64,000 bases of DNA from Welwitschia mirabilis (GCA_051453625.1 JBOZIK010000001.1:147171960-147235959), one strand, 5' to 3'; counted from the first letter of the stretch, positions 23,026 to 34,674 are shown. The notes: generated by a model from the letters alone, not told the origin. Program-made: numbers and translations.

Positions 23026-23221
23026 GGGAAAAAATTATCTTCCATCAAAGACTAGGGAGAAAATACCGTCATATCTATGTCTTAGGTTTAGAGCAGAGGA
23101 AATACAACAACAGAAGGTTAGGAAGGAACTTCGTAAATATGATAGAACTACCTATGTGAAACCTCCTTTAAGAGGCATTTCTTCATACTCTAAATATAAT
23201 ACTCTTGAATTAAAAAAAAAG
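23026..23221 (+). pseudogene. unrecognised exon-like segment with splice donor in CACTA B
   Basis: One plus-strand frame is open for about 65 codons, with strongly protein-like, basic composition: LPSKTREKIPSYLCLRFRAE, then EIQQQKVRKELRKYDRTTYV and KPPLRGISSYSKYNTLELKK. It ends exactly at AAAG|GTGAGTATC, a near-consensus plant splice donor. Upstream (about 22860-23000) are further acidic, Glu/Gln-rich pieces in another frame. I do not recognise the family. Its orientation and setting match the other captured fragments, so it is probably a fourth host-gene piece. Confidence 0.5.
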
Positions 23222-24927
23222 GTGAGTATCTATATCCCCAATAGTTTTGAGTCACATGAGGCCATTAAACAGTTGTGATCATTATATATATTCAAGAAAT
23301 GTGGTTTTAACAATTAATGATTACAAGATAAATACTATTGAAATTAGCCAGGATTATAGCCTAAGTAGCATATGTAGTTGCTTTGTTATTAAGTAGTTGA
23401 AAGTGTAATGCCTTATTATAATAAATAAGAGAAGTTCTACAGTAATATTTTAGCTATCAATGATTATATTTCTAAGTAGGTAGATATAATAGTGTATGAA
23501 GATAAAATGGAACTACTATTACATGTGTTGAATACATGTAATAATGATGTGAATGGTAGTGATTCTTGGGTCTTTTCAAAAAAATGCACTTCTATAAGGC
23601 CTGTGCTTTAATGTATATTTCTATAAACTAAGACACAATAAGTTAAAGAAATGAGATTGAAGTGATTATCAATGTAGGCATGTTGTTTTCAAAAGGGTCC
23701 TTGTGGACATTATGTTAACAATACTACTAAAAAAACTTCAAATGTTTGGAAGTGTCCAAATCCTGAGATTAGGGCTTCTAATGATGATATAGTTTTATTT
23801 TAAGTGTCAACATTAAGAATAGCCGCTTTTCTACTTAAGGTTTAGAGGTCTTAAATAGGCAAATCTTTATTTTACAAGTGGACACTAGCTTCAAATAAGG
23901 AATGCTACATTTTCTTTTCAATATCATTAAAGATAAATTTAGGGGAGCTTTTAATTTTTAAATGGTACCATTATCCACTTTAGCTTCAAATGGCAATATA
24001 ATCCTAGATCTATACACCATACACTCTAAATTTTAGTAAAGGATATTTATTTGCCTTATTTATAAGTTATTTATCTCCAATTTGAATTATTTTTTACTAT
24101 AGATTAAAATCCTCAAGATCTAATTACCAAATATAAATCTGTACATTGGTTATAAATTTGTATGACATGAATAAGAGAGAAAATGGTAGTGCCTTAATAA
24201 AAACTAAGTTGCAAGCCATCCTCTTATAAATTCATAAGGCCTGCAACACTGTGCTATAGTTTTTCTTTTGTTTTTTGTTTTTTTTATGTGTTTCATTACT
24301 TTTATTATTGTGAGTAAGAGTTGAGTTGTGGATGTAACCTAGAAAAGAATAAAAAGGTAAAACTTTCAAAGTTACAAGCCTTTCCTACTATAGAAAATCT
24401 ATTGAATGGCCTACAACAAAAGTAATAACTATTAAGACCTAGTAGGTAAAATGCAATGTGATAGATGGTAATCAAAGGGGAAGATTACATCATAGAAAGA
24501 GGCAAATAGTAGACATGATGGACACCAGAGCACATAAAGGTAGCACCAGAAATAGGGGAGTTCATTAAAGGAGAGTACTCCCTTATTTATTAATTACTAT
24601 TTTGGTAATGAGAATAAAAGTTTAGGCTGAAAATAAAAGTATGTATTAATTAATTACTATTTTAGTAATGAGACTTATAGTTGAAAATATGAGGTTACAT
24701 AAATTTTATATTTAAATTCAATCAAAATAGTATAAGAAATAAAGTTTTTAAAGATAATATATGCAAAAGTTTATGACTAAAGCAATATGCTTTATAGATT
24801 ATTACATCACAACATTAACTTTCATTTGATAACAGACATAGTAACATTTTAGCTTAGCACACATAGTAAAATTTTCTTCATTTATAAAATAATTAACTAC
24901 TACTAATTTAGTTTTGAATATTTCTAG
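23222..24927. other. interior of CACTA B, no recognised coding
   Basis: AT-rich sequence between the unknown exon and the synthetase fragment, including a T-rich run near 24260 and a direct repeat of TTAATTACTATTTTRGTAATGAGA near 24590 and 24650 in tandem. Part may be intron. No gene family was recognised. Confidence 0.5.
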
Positions 24928-27387
24928 GGTTACTATAAACGGTCTAAAAATAATGACATGTTCCTTGGTATCTACTCTGGAAGTGATGATGTTATTAAAT
25001 CGATGGTAAAATCACAATGGTTTTTTTAATGTTCTGATATAGAAAATGAAACTTGTAAAGTCATAGATAATGGTAAATGGAAATAATATCAAAGCAATAT
25101 AAAGCTAATTGGTTCAAGTAATATTTCATTTTATCTTGTTATTTTCAATTTTCTAAATATAGAGGTGTTTTCTAATATCATGTCTAACACAGATGGATCA
25201 GAAAAATTCAAGATTGATGCATATCAAGGTAGCTCTAGTGGATTCATCATGTTCTATCATGGTATGTTACATTAGATGATGATAATTTGAAGGAATATGG
25301 AGCTTACAATGATCATTCAATAGTGGAAAGGAATGAGAATTAAGCACATCTCCAAGCAAAGAATAAATATCATGGAAAGAAATTTCATATTGAATGAGAT
25401 TGAGGTGTTTTGGATACATGGTTCTCATTTGGCCTCTTCCCCTTTTTAGCCATGGGCTAGGCTAAAGAAACTGCTAATATGAAAGAATTTTATCCCACTA
25501 AGCTTTTTGAAACTAGGCATGATATCCTTTTCTTTTAGGCAGCTTGAATGGTAATGCTTGGAATAAAGCTTATTGGTCAAGTCCTATTCAAGTAGGCAAG
25601 GAGAAATGGCTTTTTCCTTTGTGACTTACTAAATTCTCTAATGTTACTATTTTTAGATGTTGTATCATTATTTATTAATCCTAAGTCCAAGAAATGAATT
25701 TATATTTATGCATCCATGTAATTAAACACCTTTTAAACTCAAAATACTATATTAGTCTTCAAAATGTTGTAACACCCTCATCATGTATTTTATTTTAGTT
25801 CATCTTTATGCTATTATTGTCCTTTTTCCCCCTTATCTTTGGGTTTTTTTTTAGTTTAAAAAGGAAGGAATCCCTCTAATATATTTTATTAAATAATCCC
25901 CATTTGCCACCACAGTAATCTTTCCTACTTACTTCAAGGGACTAAAATTTTGTTGGTAGTAGTATTTTTTCAATTTTTGAGTACATTTATGCCTTGCAAA
26001 TAAATCTCTCTCTTTATCTTTCTGTGATAATATGAATAATATGAAATGTTTTTCATTTTTCATATTTTATTTCATAGTCATAATTCAAATTAAGAGTCTA
26101 GCTAAATACCAAAATTTGCTTTAGGTTTACTTGCATCCTATGGTAAGAGATGCGTATGGTCATAAGATGTCTAGATCTATTAGAAATGTCATTGATTATT
26201 TAGAGGTTATAAATGATATCGGTTTAAAAGGATTACACAAAATACTCGAGCAAGGTTATTTAGATATAAATGAAGTAGAAATTGCTAAAGTAGGATAGGT
26301 AAAAGACCTTTTAAATGGTATTCCAAAATATGGTACCGATGCCTTTTACTTTGCTCTTATGACATACACTGCTCAAGTTACATGTCCCCATAATTTTTGA
26401 AGACATCAAAGGTGTTAATAATTTTCATTTATAAGGTTATTATTGTTTATGGTGATGTAGTTAGATAAAATTAATTTGGACATTGAATGTATAGTTGGTT
26501 ATAGACATTGGTGTAATAAGCTTTCGAATGCAATCTGCTTTGCAATGCTCAACCTTGGAAGAGATTTTATTCCATTTAAAAAGCTAGAGATTAAGTCACT
26601 ATTCCTTCGTTACAAGTGGATCCTTTCAATCCTTCATAATGTAGTCTCAAAGACTATTATCTCTATGGAAGCATATAACTTTTCAAGTACAACTAATGTT
26701 TTTATGCATGGTGGTAATATGAACTCTGTGATGTATTTATAGAGATGATTAAGCCTATTTTATTTGCAAATAGTGTGGCTTCAAAAGTAAAAAATCTATC
26801 CACAAGGAATACATTATGGACATGCTTGGATACTAGATTATGCCTTTTGCACCCCTTCATGCCCTTTATGATAGAAGAGTTATAGTAATGCCTTTCCCAG
26901 AAGCCTTGTAATCTAATAAAAAAAGAATTAATCATAATTTCAGATTATTCAATGCTAATTAAGGTCTGTATTTACCATTTTTAATATTATTTCTGTAGGA
27001 CTATTGTATTGGTGTATTGACTTTATTTTTGAAATGTTGTACTGTAGAAAATTTTTTTAGAGATTATCTATTAATAAAATCTATTTTATAATGTAGGAAT
27101 GGGAAATTAAAGAAGTAAAGACTTAAATGATTATTATTGAGTTAGCTATTAAGATAATAATATCTCTTTACATGGCTTATAACTTGCTTCCAAGGCAAAA
27201 ATTAGCAAAATTTCCTTTCTTAACATTTCTTTACTATATATTTATCGTACAATGATTCTTTTATTAATGATATTGCATTAATTTTAGGCTAGAATATTAT
27301 ATTCTTTGTAAAATAGAAGATTTTGTTGCTATTATTCAAAAGGGTACTATAAAGATCTACACTCTTGCATCTCTGTCATTAATGAAG
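24928..27387 (+). pseudogene. VALRS: captured valyl-tRNA synthetase fragment, six exons with introns
   Basis: ValRS charges tRNA-Val. Exons inferred from splice-like junctions: 24928-25072 (SDDVIKSMVKSQWFF); 25163-25592 (RWIRKIQD*CISR, LKEYGAYNDHSIVERNE, GVLDTWFSFGLFPFLAMG, FYPTKLFETRHDILFF); 26125-26376 (VYLHPMVRDAYGHKMSRSI, GLKGLHKILEQGYLDINEVE, then GIPKYGTDAFYFALMTYTAQ); 26461-26963 (VGYRHWCNKLSNAICFAMLN, then LDTRLCLLHPFMPFMIEEL after a frame change); 27097-about 27225 (EWEIKEVK.., LLPRQKLAKFPF); 27288-27387 (IYTLASLSLMK). This spans the class I catalytic region, including the KMSKS loop (here KMSRS), and the anticodon-binding domain. The N-terminal part with HIGH is absent. Trp-to-stop changes are frequent. 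Retained introns mean capture at the DNA level. Confidence 0.92.
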
Positions 27388-27540
27388 GTAATTTTTGTTT
27401 TCTATGTATGATTCTAGGGAAATGTTATACTATTAATTGGAATTGCTATTTTTGTAAACATTTTTTGTGGGCATTGTATTAGAGGAATATGAGTTTTAAC
27501 TATGAAAGATAATTCTTAATTCTGATTGATTTGATTACAG
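27388..27540 (+). other. chimeric intron between captured ValRS and H+-ATPase
   Basis: Begins with a good donor (AAG|GTAATTTTT) at the end of the ValRS exon and ends with a good acceptor (TTGATTACAG) before the ATPase exon. The capture breakpoint must lie within these 153 bases. A transcript across it would fuse the two genes. Confidence 0.6.
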
Positions 27541-28130
27541 AGCACAAGTATGACATTGTAAAGAAGCTTTAGTCCATGAAGCATGTCTGTGGTATGATTG
27601 GAGATGGAGTCAATGATGCTCCTACACTGAAGAAAGCAGATATTGGTATTGTAGTTCCAGATGCTACAGATGATGCAAGAAGTATCTTTGATATAGTTTT
27701 CATAGAGCCTGGTCTCTTTGTTAACATATTTGCTGTTATCACCTCTCGTTGCATCTTCCATAGAATTAACTACAATGTAATCTTTCTCAAAAAGCAAAAA
27801 CTTTTTAATTTTTTTACCATCCAATTTCCAAGAGTATTTTGCCTAGTTTGTTTAACTTTCTTTTATCATGTGGACCTATGTGGTATCTATCACCATCTAT
27901 ATAGTGGTACATATAAAGGAATGCTTCAAGTTATACTACACTTAAGATGTATATTTTAAAAACATTGATTGGGATTATTACTAGATTTCTTTGATGGTAG
28001 CTTGGATTTATGTTATTATACTGATATGAAAATTTGGTTTCAACCCTTTCATGGTCTTTATCATTACAATTCTAATGATAGTAATGGTCAAAAATTTACC
28101 CTTATATTTTCTAAAATTCCCTTAGTTACA
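27541..28130 (+). pseudogene. AHA: captured plasma-membrane H+-ATPase fragment (P3A type)
   Basis: The proton pump energises the plant plasma membrane. The exon at 27541-27776 reads [18 protein letters not shown], then [19 protein letters not shown], then [19 protein letters not shown] and [16 protein letters not shown]. This is the phosphorylation-domain hinge with the invariant GDGVNDAP motif and the following membrane-coupling segment. A second piece near 28030-28075 reads *KFGFNPFMVFIITIL (family WKFDFPPFMVLIIAIL, Trp now a stop). The phosphorylated DKTGT region is upstream of what was captured and is absent. Between the pieces lies an intron or degraded membrane helix. It lies 153 bases after the ValRS fragment in the same orientation. 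Confidence 0.9.
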
Positions 28131-28209
28131 TACTCTATGTTAATTAGACAATCCCTGAATTGTAGAAACCATCATGATTTATTACAATACATCATACACT
28201 ATTTTGTCT

Positions 28210-28560
28210 AGATTCCATCACTATAACAGTCCACAAAATCAAAGAAGCACTCAACCAATTCTTAGCTAGTATAGTTATATCCATTAACCTTGAAAAATAA
28301 AAAAATGTTCTTTGTTAATCTGCCTCCTATGAGAAAACATAAAATTATTCAAATTTTACATTGCTCTAAAGGGAATTTCTAGATAAATATTTAGGAATAC
28401 CTCTTTAATCTGATCAATCTCAAGCTTGTCTCTAGGTAGAAACAATTAAGAAAATCAGCAATAAAATATTTAAATGGCAAAATATATTTCTCAGTAATGT
28501 AAAAAACTCCAAAATCCATTGAGTAAAAACTCTAATGAAAACTATAAAAAAGTAAAATAA
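28210..28560 (+). pseudogene. LINE (L1-type) reverse transcriptase C-terminal fragment
   Basis: Plus-strand frames give VHKIKEALNQFLASIVISIN, then MFFVNLPPMRKHKIIQIL, then FLDKYLGIPL*SDQSQACL and ETIKKISNKIFKWQNIFLSN. This is the end of a plant L1 RT (..KSxIFFxNTP..I..ILG...G..P.KYLGIPL..., W..I..KI..K...W...LS). It is a short, stop-broken scrap inside CACTA B, next to the H+-ATPase fragment. Confidence 0.75.
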
Positions 28561-29722
28561 AATATTAAAAAAGGTATCTATTCCTATGAACCACTATTAA
28601 AAAGTAAAAGGAGAGATCCATACTAACATCACCACATGACTAGTCATATCTCTAGGGAAGAATACTAAGATACTAGAGAGTAGTGCCTTAGAATAAGCAC
28701 ATAGCAACTAATTGGCTTTGCCTTTTACTAGGAAGAGGACAAAAGCATCTAATAAATATAATATGTAAAATGTGTTTCCTTAGAGGGTGTTCATAGCAAT
28801 GACACTTCATGTGAATGGGTGTTTATCACATTATCCATGAGGGATTTCCTAAGCATTGAACTCTAAAGTAGGTCATTTTCCAAATGCATGCCTTAAAGCT
28901 ACATGAAGTATTATAGCCAATAAACATAAATGGCACATAACATCATATTTTAATTAAAATAATGAGGTAGAAAATGAGTTCTAAGAAGAACGCCATGTTT
29001 AAATCTACTAATAAGAGAGGAGTATTAGACTAAGAAGTGTCTTAAATAAGGGAGGTGAACTTTTCCTTGCCATCTCATTATAAGCTTATACCCTTAAGCA
29101 TTAAGGAAATCAACTGTAAGGCTAAATCAAACTCTAACACACTTGCTATCCTTTATCATCCCATATGGGAGGGTTTGCTATGCTCAATTTCTTATCATTC
29201 GCTATGTAGTCATCATGGGCTAATAAATGCCATGTGTTGAATGATGCTAGAGGTATTACATTGCAGGTGCATCTTGGATGGAAAAAGAGCTAATGCAAAT
29301 AAGGAGGAAACCCATGTGAGTATTCTTACAAAACATCATTATAAGCTTATTTACATAAACAAATAAAAGTTTTAAAACAAGGAGCTAATTTAATTGCTAA
29401 CTGTATTTGATTAGTTACCATTTACCTTACATCTCCAAGCATGAATGATAGCATTTATCTTTGAACTTCTAGTTATTAGTACTATGTAGAATTTCATCAA
29501 ATATCTTTTAACCAAGAGAACCAAGGAATTGCCTATATTCACTACTTCCACTAGCTATATTCACTAGCATCAACTAGTTATATTCACTACTTCCACTTTA
29601 TCCCATGCCTTCTAATCCATGCCCTTCTTAATAGCATCTTATCAATGATTGATGTCTATTACCTAAATTCTTAGAACATGCTAATATTTTTGTAAGACCA
29701 TCAATGTATGTAATCTTTGTTG
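28561..29722. other. interior of CACTA B, no recognised features
   Basis: AT-rich sequence up to the E insertion. The open frame at 29055-29240 has no recognisable motif. A short local repeat of TATTCACTA and CACTACTTCCACT lies near 29540-29600. Confidence 0.5.
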
Positions 29723-29727
29723 TGCAT
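29723..29727. repeat. 5-bp target duplication TGCAT of element E (left)
   Basis: TGCAT before the LTR is repeated exactly at 38619-38623. Confidence 0.8.
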
Positions 29728-30949
29728 TATTGCGATGCCAATTTATAGGAATTTGATGGTGTATTTAGAGTGCTTTTGTAGGACATTTATACAGGTTTAG
29801 ATGCAATTCTGCTAATTATGGAGAGATGATACAATGATCATGAAAACATGAAATTCTTGGCATAATTGGAGGTATTTTGAGCATATTCTAATACTTAGCA
29901 TATTGAAGAAGGACTAAGAATGAAGAAGGATAATTTATGATACTTAAGGAGCTTGGGAAGAGTGTTGTCCCCATTGTCATCCCCACGACAGAGGGGATGA
30001 TAGCTCATTACAACAACTACATAGGAATAGCACATGGGCAACATTTGGATAATAACATATGATGATAGGGCATTGTTCCCTAGATTTTCTAGATGACAAG
30101 TAAGATGACGGATGTGAGTACAATCCACGGGACTGACAGTAGCACTTGGGCATGCAATCCAAAGCATCATCTGCTTTATTGTCTGGATGATCTATAGGAC
30201 AACAACATCAATAACATGCATAGGCAATCCACGGGAGCACAAGCACATAACTTAAGCTGTTAAGGCAGTGTCGTCCCATCTGTCATGTGGATGGCATATA
30301 GGATAACAACTATTTTTACACTGCGGCAGTAAATTTCATTGTAAAGAGTGCCAAACAGGTCATGTGGGTGGCTAAGGTTTCCTTAACGAATGTTGTAGGT
30401 TATAGTTTATTGTAAAACTATAAATACCCTTTCTTCCTTTATTTCAAAGCCATCTTTTATATTTGATATGCTTGTGATAAAAGCTTAAAGGTAGAAGGTC
30501 CATCCAATGGCTGCAGAAAGGGATTTCCTTGGTGTTAGGCTATGTCTCTTCTATTAAGGTGCTGTTATTCTGTTGTAAGTGGATGTAATATTCTTTTCAT
30601 TAATACAAATATTCTTTTATTCCAAGTCTGTGAATGTCTCTTATGCTTTAAGTTGATCATAGTTAAGTGACAGTTCTATGATTTATTTATATCATGAGTA
30701 TAACCTTTATTAAGATTGACCTTGGATAGTAATAGGTTTGCATTGCATTTCCATTTCATTCCATATTTTATTTCATGTTTTACTTAGTATATTTTATAGT
30801 TTATATTGGTTAAGAACTAATTAAATGCTTTTCTTAATTGATATGAATATAGAAAAAATAGTCTTTGTAATAAGAAGGCTAGAGGCTAGTCCTTTTAATA
30901 GAAGGATTAGGATCTAAGTAGAATCTCATTTCCATTTTCATGTACTTGC
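29728..30949 (+). repeat. 5' LTR of element E (3' end lost in gap)
   Basis: Aligns with 36746-36964 and 37342-38618: shared AATACTTAGCATATTGAAGA, GGGAAGAGTGTTGTCC and CTTGATATGCTTGTGA. The end of the LTR falls in the 30950-31347 gap. Confidence 0.85.
30419..30426 (+). promoter_or_regulatory. TATA box in the 5' LTR of E
   Basis: TATAAATA in TGTAAAACTATAAATACCCT, identical in the 3' LTR at 37849-37856. The strong conservation of this 20-base context marks it as the LTR promoter. Confidence 0.65.
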
Positions 30950-31347
30950 NNNNNNNNNNNNNNNNNNNNNNNNNNNNNNNNNNNNNNNNNNNNNNNNNNN
31001 NNNNNNNNNNNNNNNNNNNNNNNNNNNNNNNNNNNNNNNNNNNNNNNNNNNNNNNNNNNNNNNNNNNNNNNNNNNNNNNNNNNNNNNNNNNNNNNNNNNN
31101 NNNNNNNNNNNNNNNNNNNNNNNNNNNNNNNNNNNNNNNNNNNNNNNNNNNNNNNNNNNNNNNNNNNNNNNNNNNNNNNNNNNNNNNNNNNNNNNNNNNN
31201 NNNNNNNNNNNNNNNNNNNNNNNNNNNNNNNNNNNNNNNNNNNNNNNNNNNNNNNNNNNNNNNNNNNNNNNNNNNNNNNNNNNNNNNNNNNNNNNNNNNN
31301 NNNNNNNNNNNNNNNNNNNNNNNNNNNNNNNNNNNNNNNNNNNNNNN
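30950..31347. other. assembly gap, 398 N
   Basis: Covers the end of the E 5' LTR and its primer site. Confidence 0.99.
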
Positions 31348-31639
31348 TGTAGGTCATCCCCATGATAGTAAGAATGATAGTATTAGTTTTTGTAATATTT
31401 ATTTTTGTAGTTTTTAGAGTTCTATAGTTTTTATTTGAGTTTAGTATTTCTGTGATTATCGTCCTCTCTATCGTCTATATGACCAAGTGGATGATGATCC
31501 ATTACATTTGACTCTAGTTTCTGTTCATTGTTTATGCATGCAAGGATACAAGGAATTCTGAGAGAAAGATGAAATATTAGTTAACAAGGAACTGAGTTAA
31601 TAGAAACATCACAAATTGTTCGACTTCAAATAAAAATCC
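31348..31639 (+). other. element E leader region, no recognised coding
   Basis: AT-rich sequence just after the 5' LTR, between two gaps. Confidence 0.5.
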
Positions 31640-32076
31640 NNNNNNNNNNNNNNNNNNNNNNNNNNNNNNNNNNNNNNNNNNNNNNNNNNNNNNNNNNNNN
31701 NNNNNNNNNNNNNNNNNNNNNNNNNNNNNNNNNNNNNNNNNNNNNNNNNNNNNNNNNNNNNNNNNNNNNNNNNNNNNNNNNNNNNNNNNNNNNNNNNNNN
31801 NNNNNNNNNNNNNNNNNNNNNNNNNNNNNNNNNNNNNNNNNNNNNNNNNNNNNNNNNNNNNNNNNNNNNNNNNNNNNNNNNNNNNNNNNNNNNNNNNNNN
31901 NNNNNNNNNNNNNNNNNNNNNNNNNNNNNNNNNNNNNNNNNNNNNNNNNNNNNNNNNNNNNNNNNNNNNNNNNNNNNNNNNNNNNNNNNNNNNNNNNNNN
32001 NNNNNNNNNNNNNNNNNNNNNNNNNNNNNNNNNNNNNNNNNNNNNNNNNNNNNNNNNNNNNNNNNNNNNNNNNNNN
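31640..32076. other. assembly gap, 437 N
   Basis: Unresolved interior of E. Confidence 0.99.
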
Positions 32077-32253
32077 CAATATAATGATAAATATTCACCA
32101 TATTTTAGGAATTCCACCTCATTTAAACAAACCTCTTACAATCATATTTCTTAATCCTAATTATATTTCATACTTTACTATCAAAAAGAACTATCTTCCA
32201 TAAATTACTATAAAGAATAAAAAAATCCATTAAGAGAAACGATTGGTGGACTG

Positions 32254-32312
32254 ATGAAGAACCAAGAAAACATCAATAAGAACTTAGAGAAATTAGTTGA
32301 AAATTTGCAATA
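32254..32312 (+). pseudogene. possible gag fragment of E
   Basis: A short frame, MKNQENINKNLEKLVENLQ, runs into a gap. The heptad-like Asn/Leu/Lys pattern suggests a coiled coil as found in gag proteins, but 19 residues are not enough to assign it. Confidence 0.25.
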
Positions 32313-33204
32313 NNNNNNNNNNNNNNNNNNNNNNNNNNNNNNNNNNNNNNNNNNNNNNNNNNNNNNNNNNNNNNNNNNNNNNNNNNNNNNNNNNNNNNNN
32401 NNNNNNNNNNNNNNNNNNNNNNNNNNNNNNNNNNNNNNNNNNNNNNNNNNNNNNNNNNNNNNNNNNNNNNNNNNNNNNNNNNNNNNNNNNNNNNNNNNNN
32501 NNNNNNNNNNNNNNNNNNNNNNNNNNNNNNNNNNNNNNNNNNNNNNNNNNNNNNNNNNNNNNNNNNNNNNNNNNNNNNNNNNNNNNNNNNNNNNNNNNNN
32601 NNNNNNNNNNNNNNNNNNNNNNNNNNNNNNNNNNNNNNNNNNNNNNNNNNNNNNNNNNNNNNNNNNNNNNNNNNNNNNNNNNNNNNNNNNNNNNNNNNNN
32701 NNNNNNNNNNNNNNNNNNNNNNNNNNNNNNNNNNNNNNNNNNNNNNNNNNNNNNNNNNNNNNNNNNNNNNNNNNNNNNNNNNNNNNNNNNNNNNNNNNNN
32801 NNNNNNNNNNNNNNNNNNNNNNNNNNNNNNNNNNNNNNNNNNNNNNNNNNNNNNNNNNNNNNNNNNNNNNNNNNNNNNNNNNNNNNNNNNNNNNNNNNNN
32901 NNNNNNNNNNNNNNNNNNNNNNNNNNNNNNNNNNNNNNNNNNNNNNNNNNNNNNNNNNNNNNNNNNNNNNNNNNNNNNNNNNNNNNNNNNNNNNNNNNNN
33001 NNNNNNNNNNNNNNNNNNNNNNNNNNNNNNNNNNNNNNNNNNNNNNNNNNNNNNNNNNNNNNNNNNNNNNNNNNNNNNNNNNNNNNNNNNNNNNNNNNNN
33101 NNNNNNNNNNNNNNNNNNNNNNNNNNNNNNNNNNNNNNNNNNNNNNNNNNNNNNNNNNNNNNNNNNNNNNNNNNNNNNNNNNNNNNNNNNNNNNNNNNNN
33201 NNNN
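32313..33204. other. assembly gap, 892 N
   Basis: The largest unresolved part of E's interior. Confidence 0.99.
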
Positions 33205-33306
33205 TGCAATAATCTCTTTTACATATTCAAGGATCTTTTGTAATACAACATCCTCACAACTATTCTACTCCATCATATCTTGAGTAAAATGAAGAAAACT
33301 TAGAAA

Positions 33307-33690
33307 TAATTAATGAGGATGATTCTTTCTTTTAACTTGAAGATGAATTTGTGAATCAAACTTCAACATCCTACTCATTAGGAGATAAGCATAAAGGAGA
33401 CAGTAATAACATAACTCAACATGCCAACAATTAGGATGAAGATGAGCACTTATTAGAGGATGATATTGAGATATTAGATTATGTCCCTGCCATTCATTTA
33501 CTACTCGATAATCAAGATGAGGAATCCAATCATGAGAAAAGTAAAAATCTTTTAATTATTGATGAAGATGATGCTCTTATTTTTCTTGATAATCCTTTTG
33601 ATGAATCCAATCATTTAGAGAGTGGAAGCAATCTCCAAGAAGAAAAGGAAGACATAGTTATAACCAATAAGTATAATCCAATCACATAAT
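33307..33690 (+). pseudogene. acidic ORF remnant of element E, unknown function
   Basis: One frame of about 127 codons with only two stops: it reads LEIINEDDSFF*LEDEF, then GDKHKGDSNNITQHANN*DE, EDDIEILDYVP, IIDEDDALIFLDNPFDES and ESGSNLQEEKEDIV. It is strongly Asp/Glu/Asn-rich with no recognisable domain. The low stop density compared with its surroundings suggests it was once coding, perhaps an element-specific protein of a non-autonomous family or the acidic linker after gag. Further open pieces at 34123-34422 are of unknown nature. Confidence 0.4.
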
Positions 33691-34674
33691 AACATGGATA
33701 CTAGTAAAGAAATTAAAAGCAATGAAGGACCCATAGAGATTCATTCAAACTTCATAGAGAATATACTTGTTCATTCTACCCATAATTCTACATTCTCTCT
33801 ATCTTTTCCTTTATGTATAAATTTAAATCATATCTTTCCCTCCACTTCCACTTCCACTTCTATTTCCATCCTCACATAACCTCATAATCTTAATCATAAT
33901 AACCTTACTCCATCTCTTTCAATTACAACTTCATATAATTATCAAGGCCATGCTCCTTTCCTTAACTCTCATAACACTTATCACTTCGAAGAGTTTATTT
34001 CTCTTATCTCTAAATCTATTCCTTTTAAACATCTATGTGATTCTGAAAGTAACATTCATTCTTTTTCTTCCAAGTCCACTATACCTTGTGCTTTTAATGA
34101 TTATTCTTTTTAAAATTTTAACTTGGAATATCTTGGAATGTTACATTGGGGGAAGCCTTATCTTCTTGATAATAATCCATGCTTAGAGTTGAATCTTAAA
34201 GAGCTTATCAATCTCATGAAACATCCTCAAAAGCCCTTAAAGATGTCTTGGTTCTATACTTTGAGTAGTAATTTAAATGAATTATATAATGATACTCATG
34301 CATTATATTATTTTTATAATAGATTATTTACCAATGAAATCTATCACTTCTTTATCTCTTATTTCAATTTTGATATTATTCCATCAAAGTTCTATCATTT
34401 TATTTTCTTTATCTCTAAATGATTTTACTCCAAAATGATTGCATACCATTTATGTTTCATCAATTGATTTCTATTTGGTTTGACTATTATTTTTCTGAAA
34501 AATATAATACTTGAGTGAACTTTGGATACAACTAGTTGAAATTTTCAATGATTAGATTCTTCTCTTTTAGAAAAAGTACATTTTAAATGGCTCCATTAAA
34601 ACTTACAACTTACACACTTGAAAAATTTAGAAGTTAATGGATAAAAGGTTGAAGAATCATTGAAATATGTCTTG
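33691..34674 (+). other. element E interior, unassigned open pieces
   Basis: Includes a frame at 34123-34422 (LHWGKPYLLDNNPCLELNLK then FYTLSSNLNELYNDTHALYY) without recognised similarity and a Ser/Thr-rich run near 33840-33870 (STSTSTSIS). Function unknown. Confidence 0.35.

Noticed and set aside
23540-23620. GSDSWVFSKKCTSIRPVL as a copia protease site
   Set aside because: Lacks the DSG/HM pattern and any gag or integrase context.
27576-27959. 127-codon open frame as an intact small ATPase gene
   Set aside because: It is one exon of a truncated P-type ATPase that then reads into an apparent intron; start Met is internal to the family.
30938-33283. Long open frames near 31-33 kb
   Set aside because: Almost entirely N; only a few real codons at each end.
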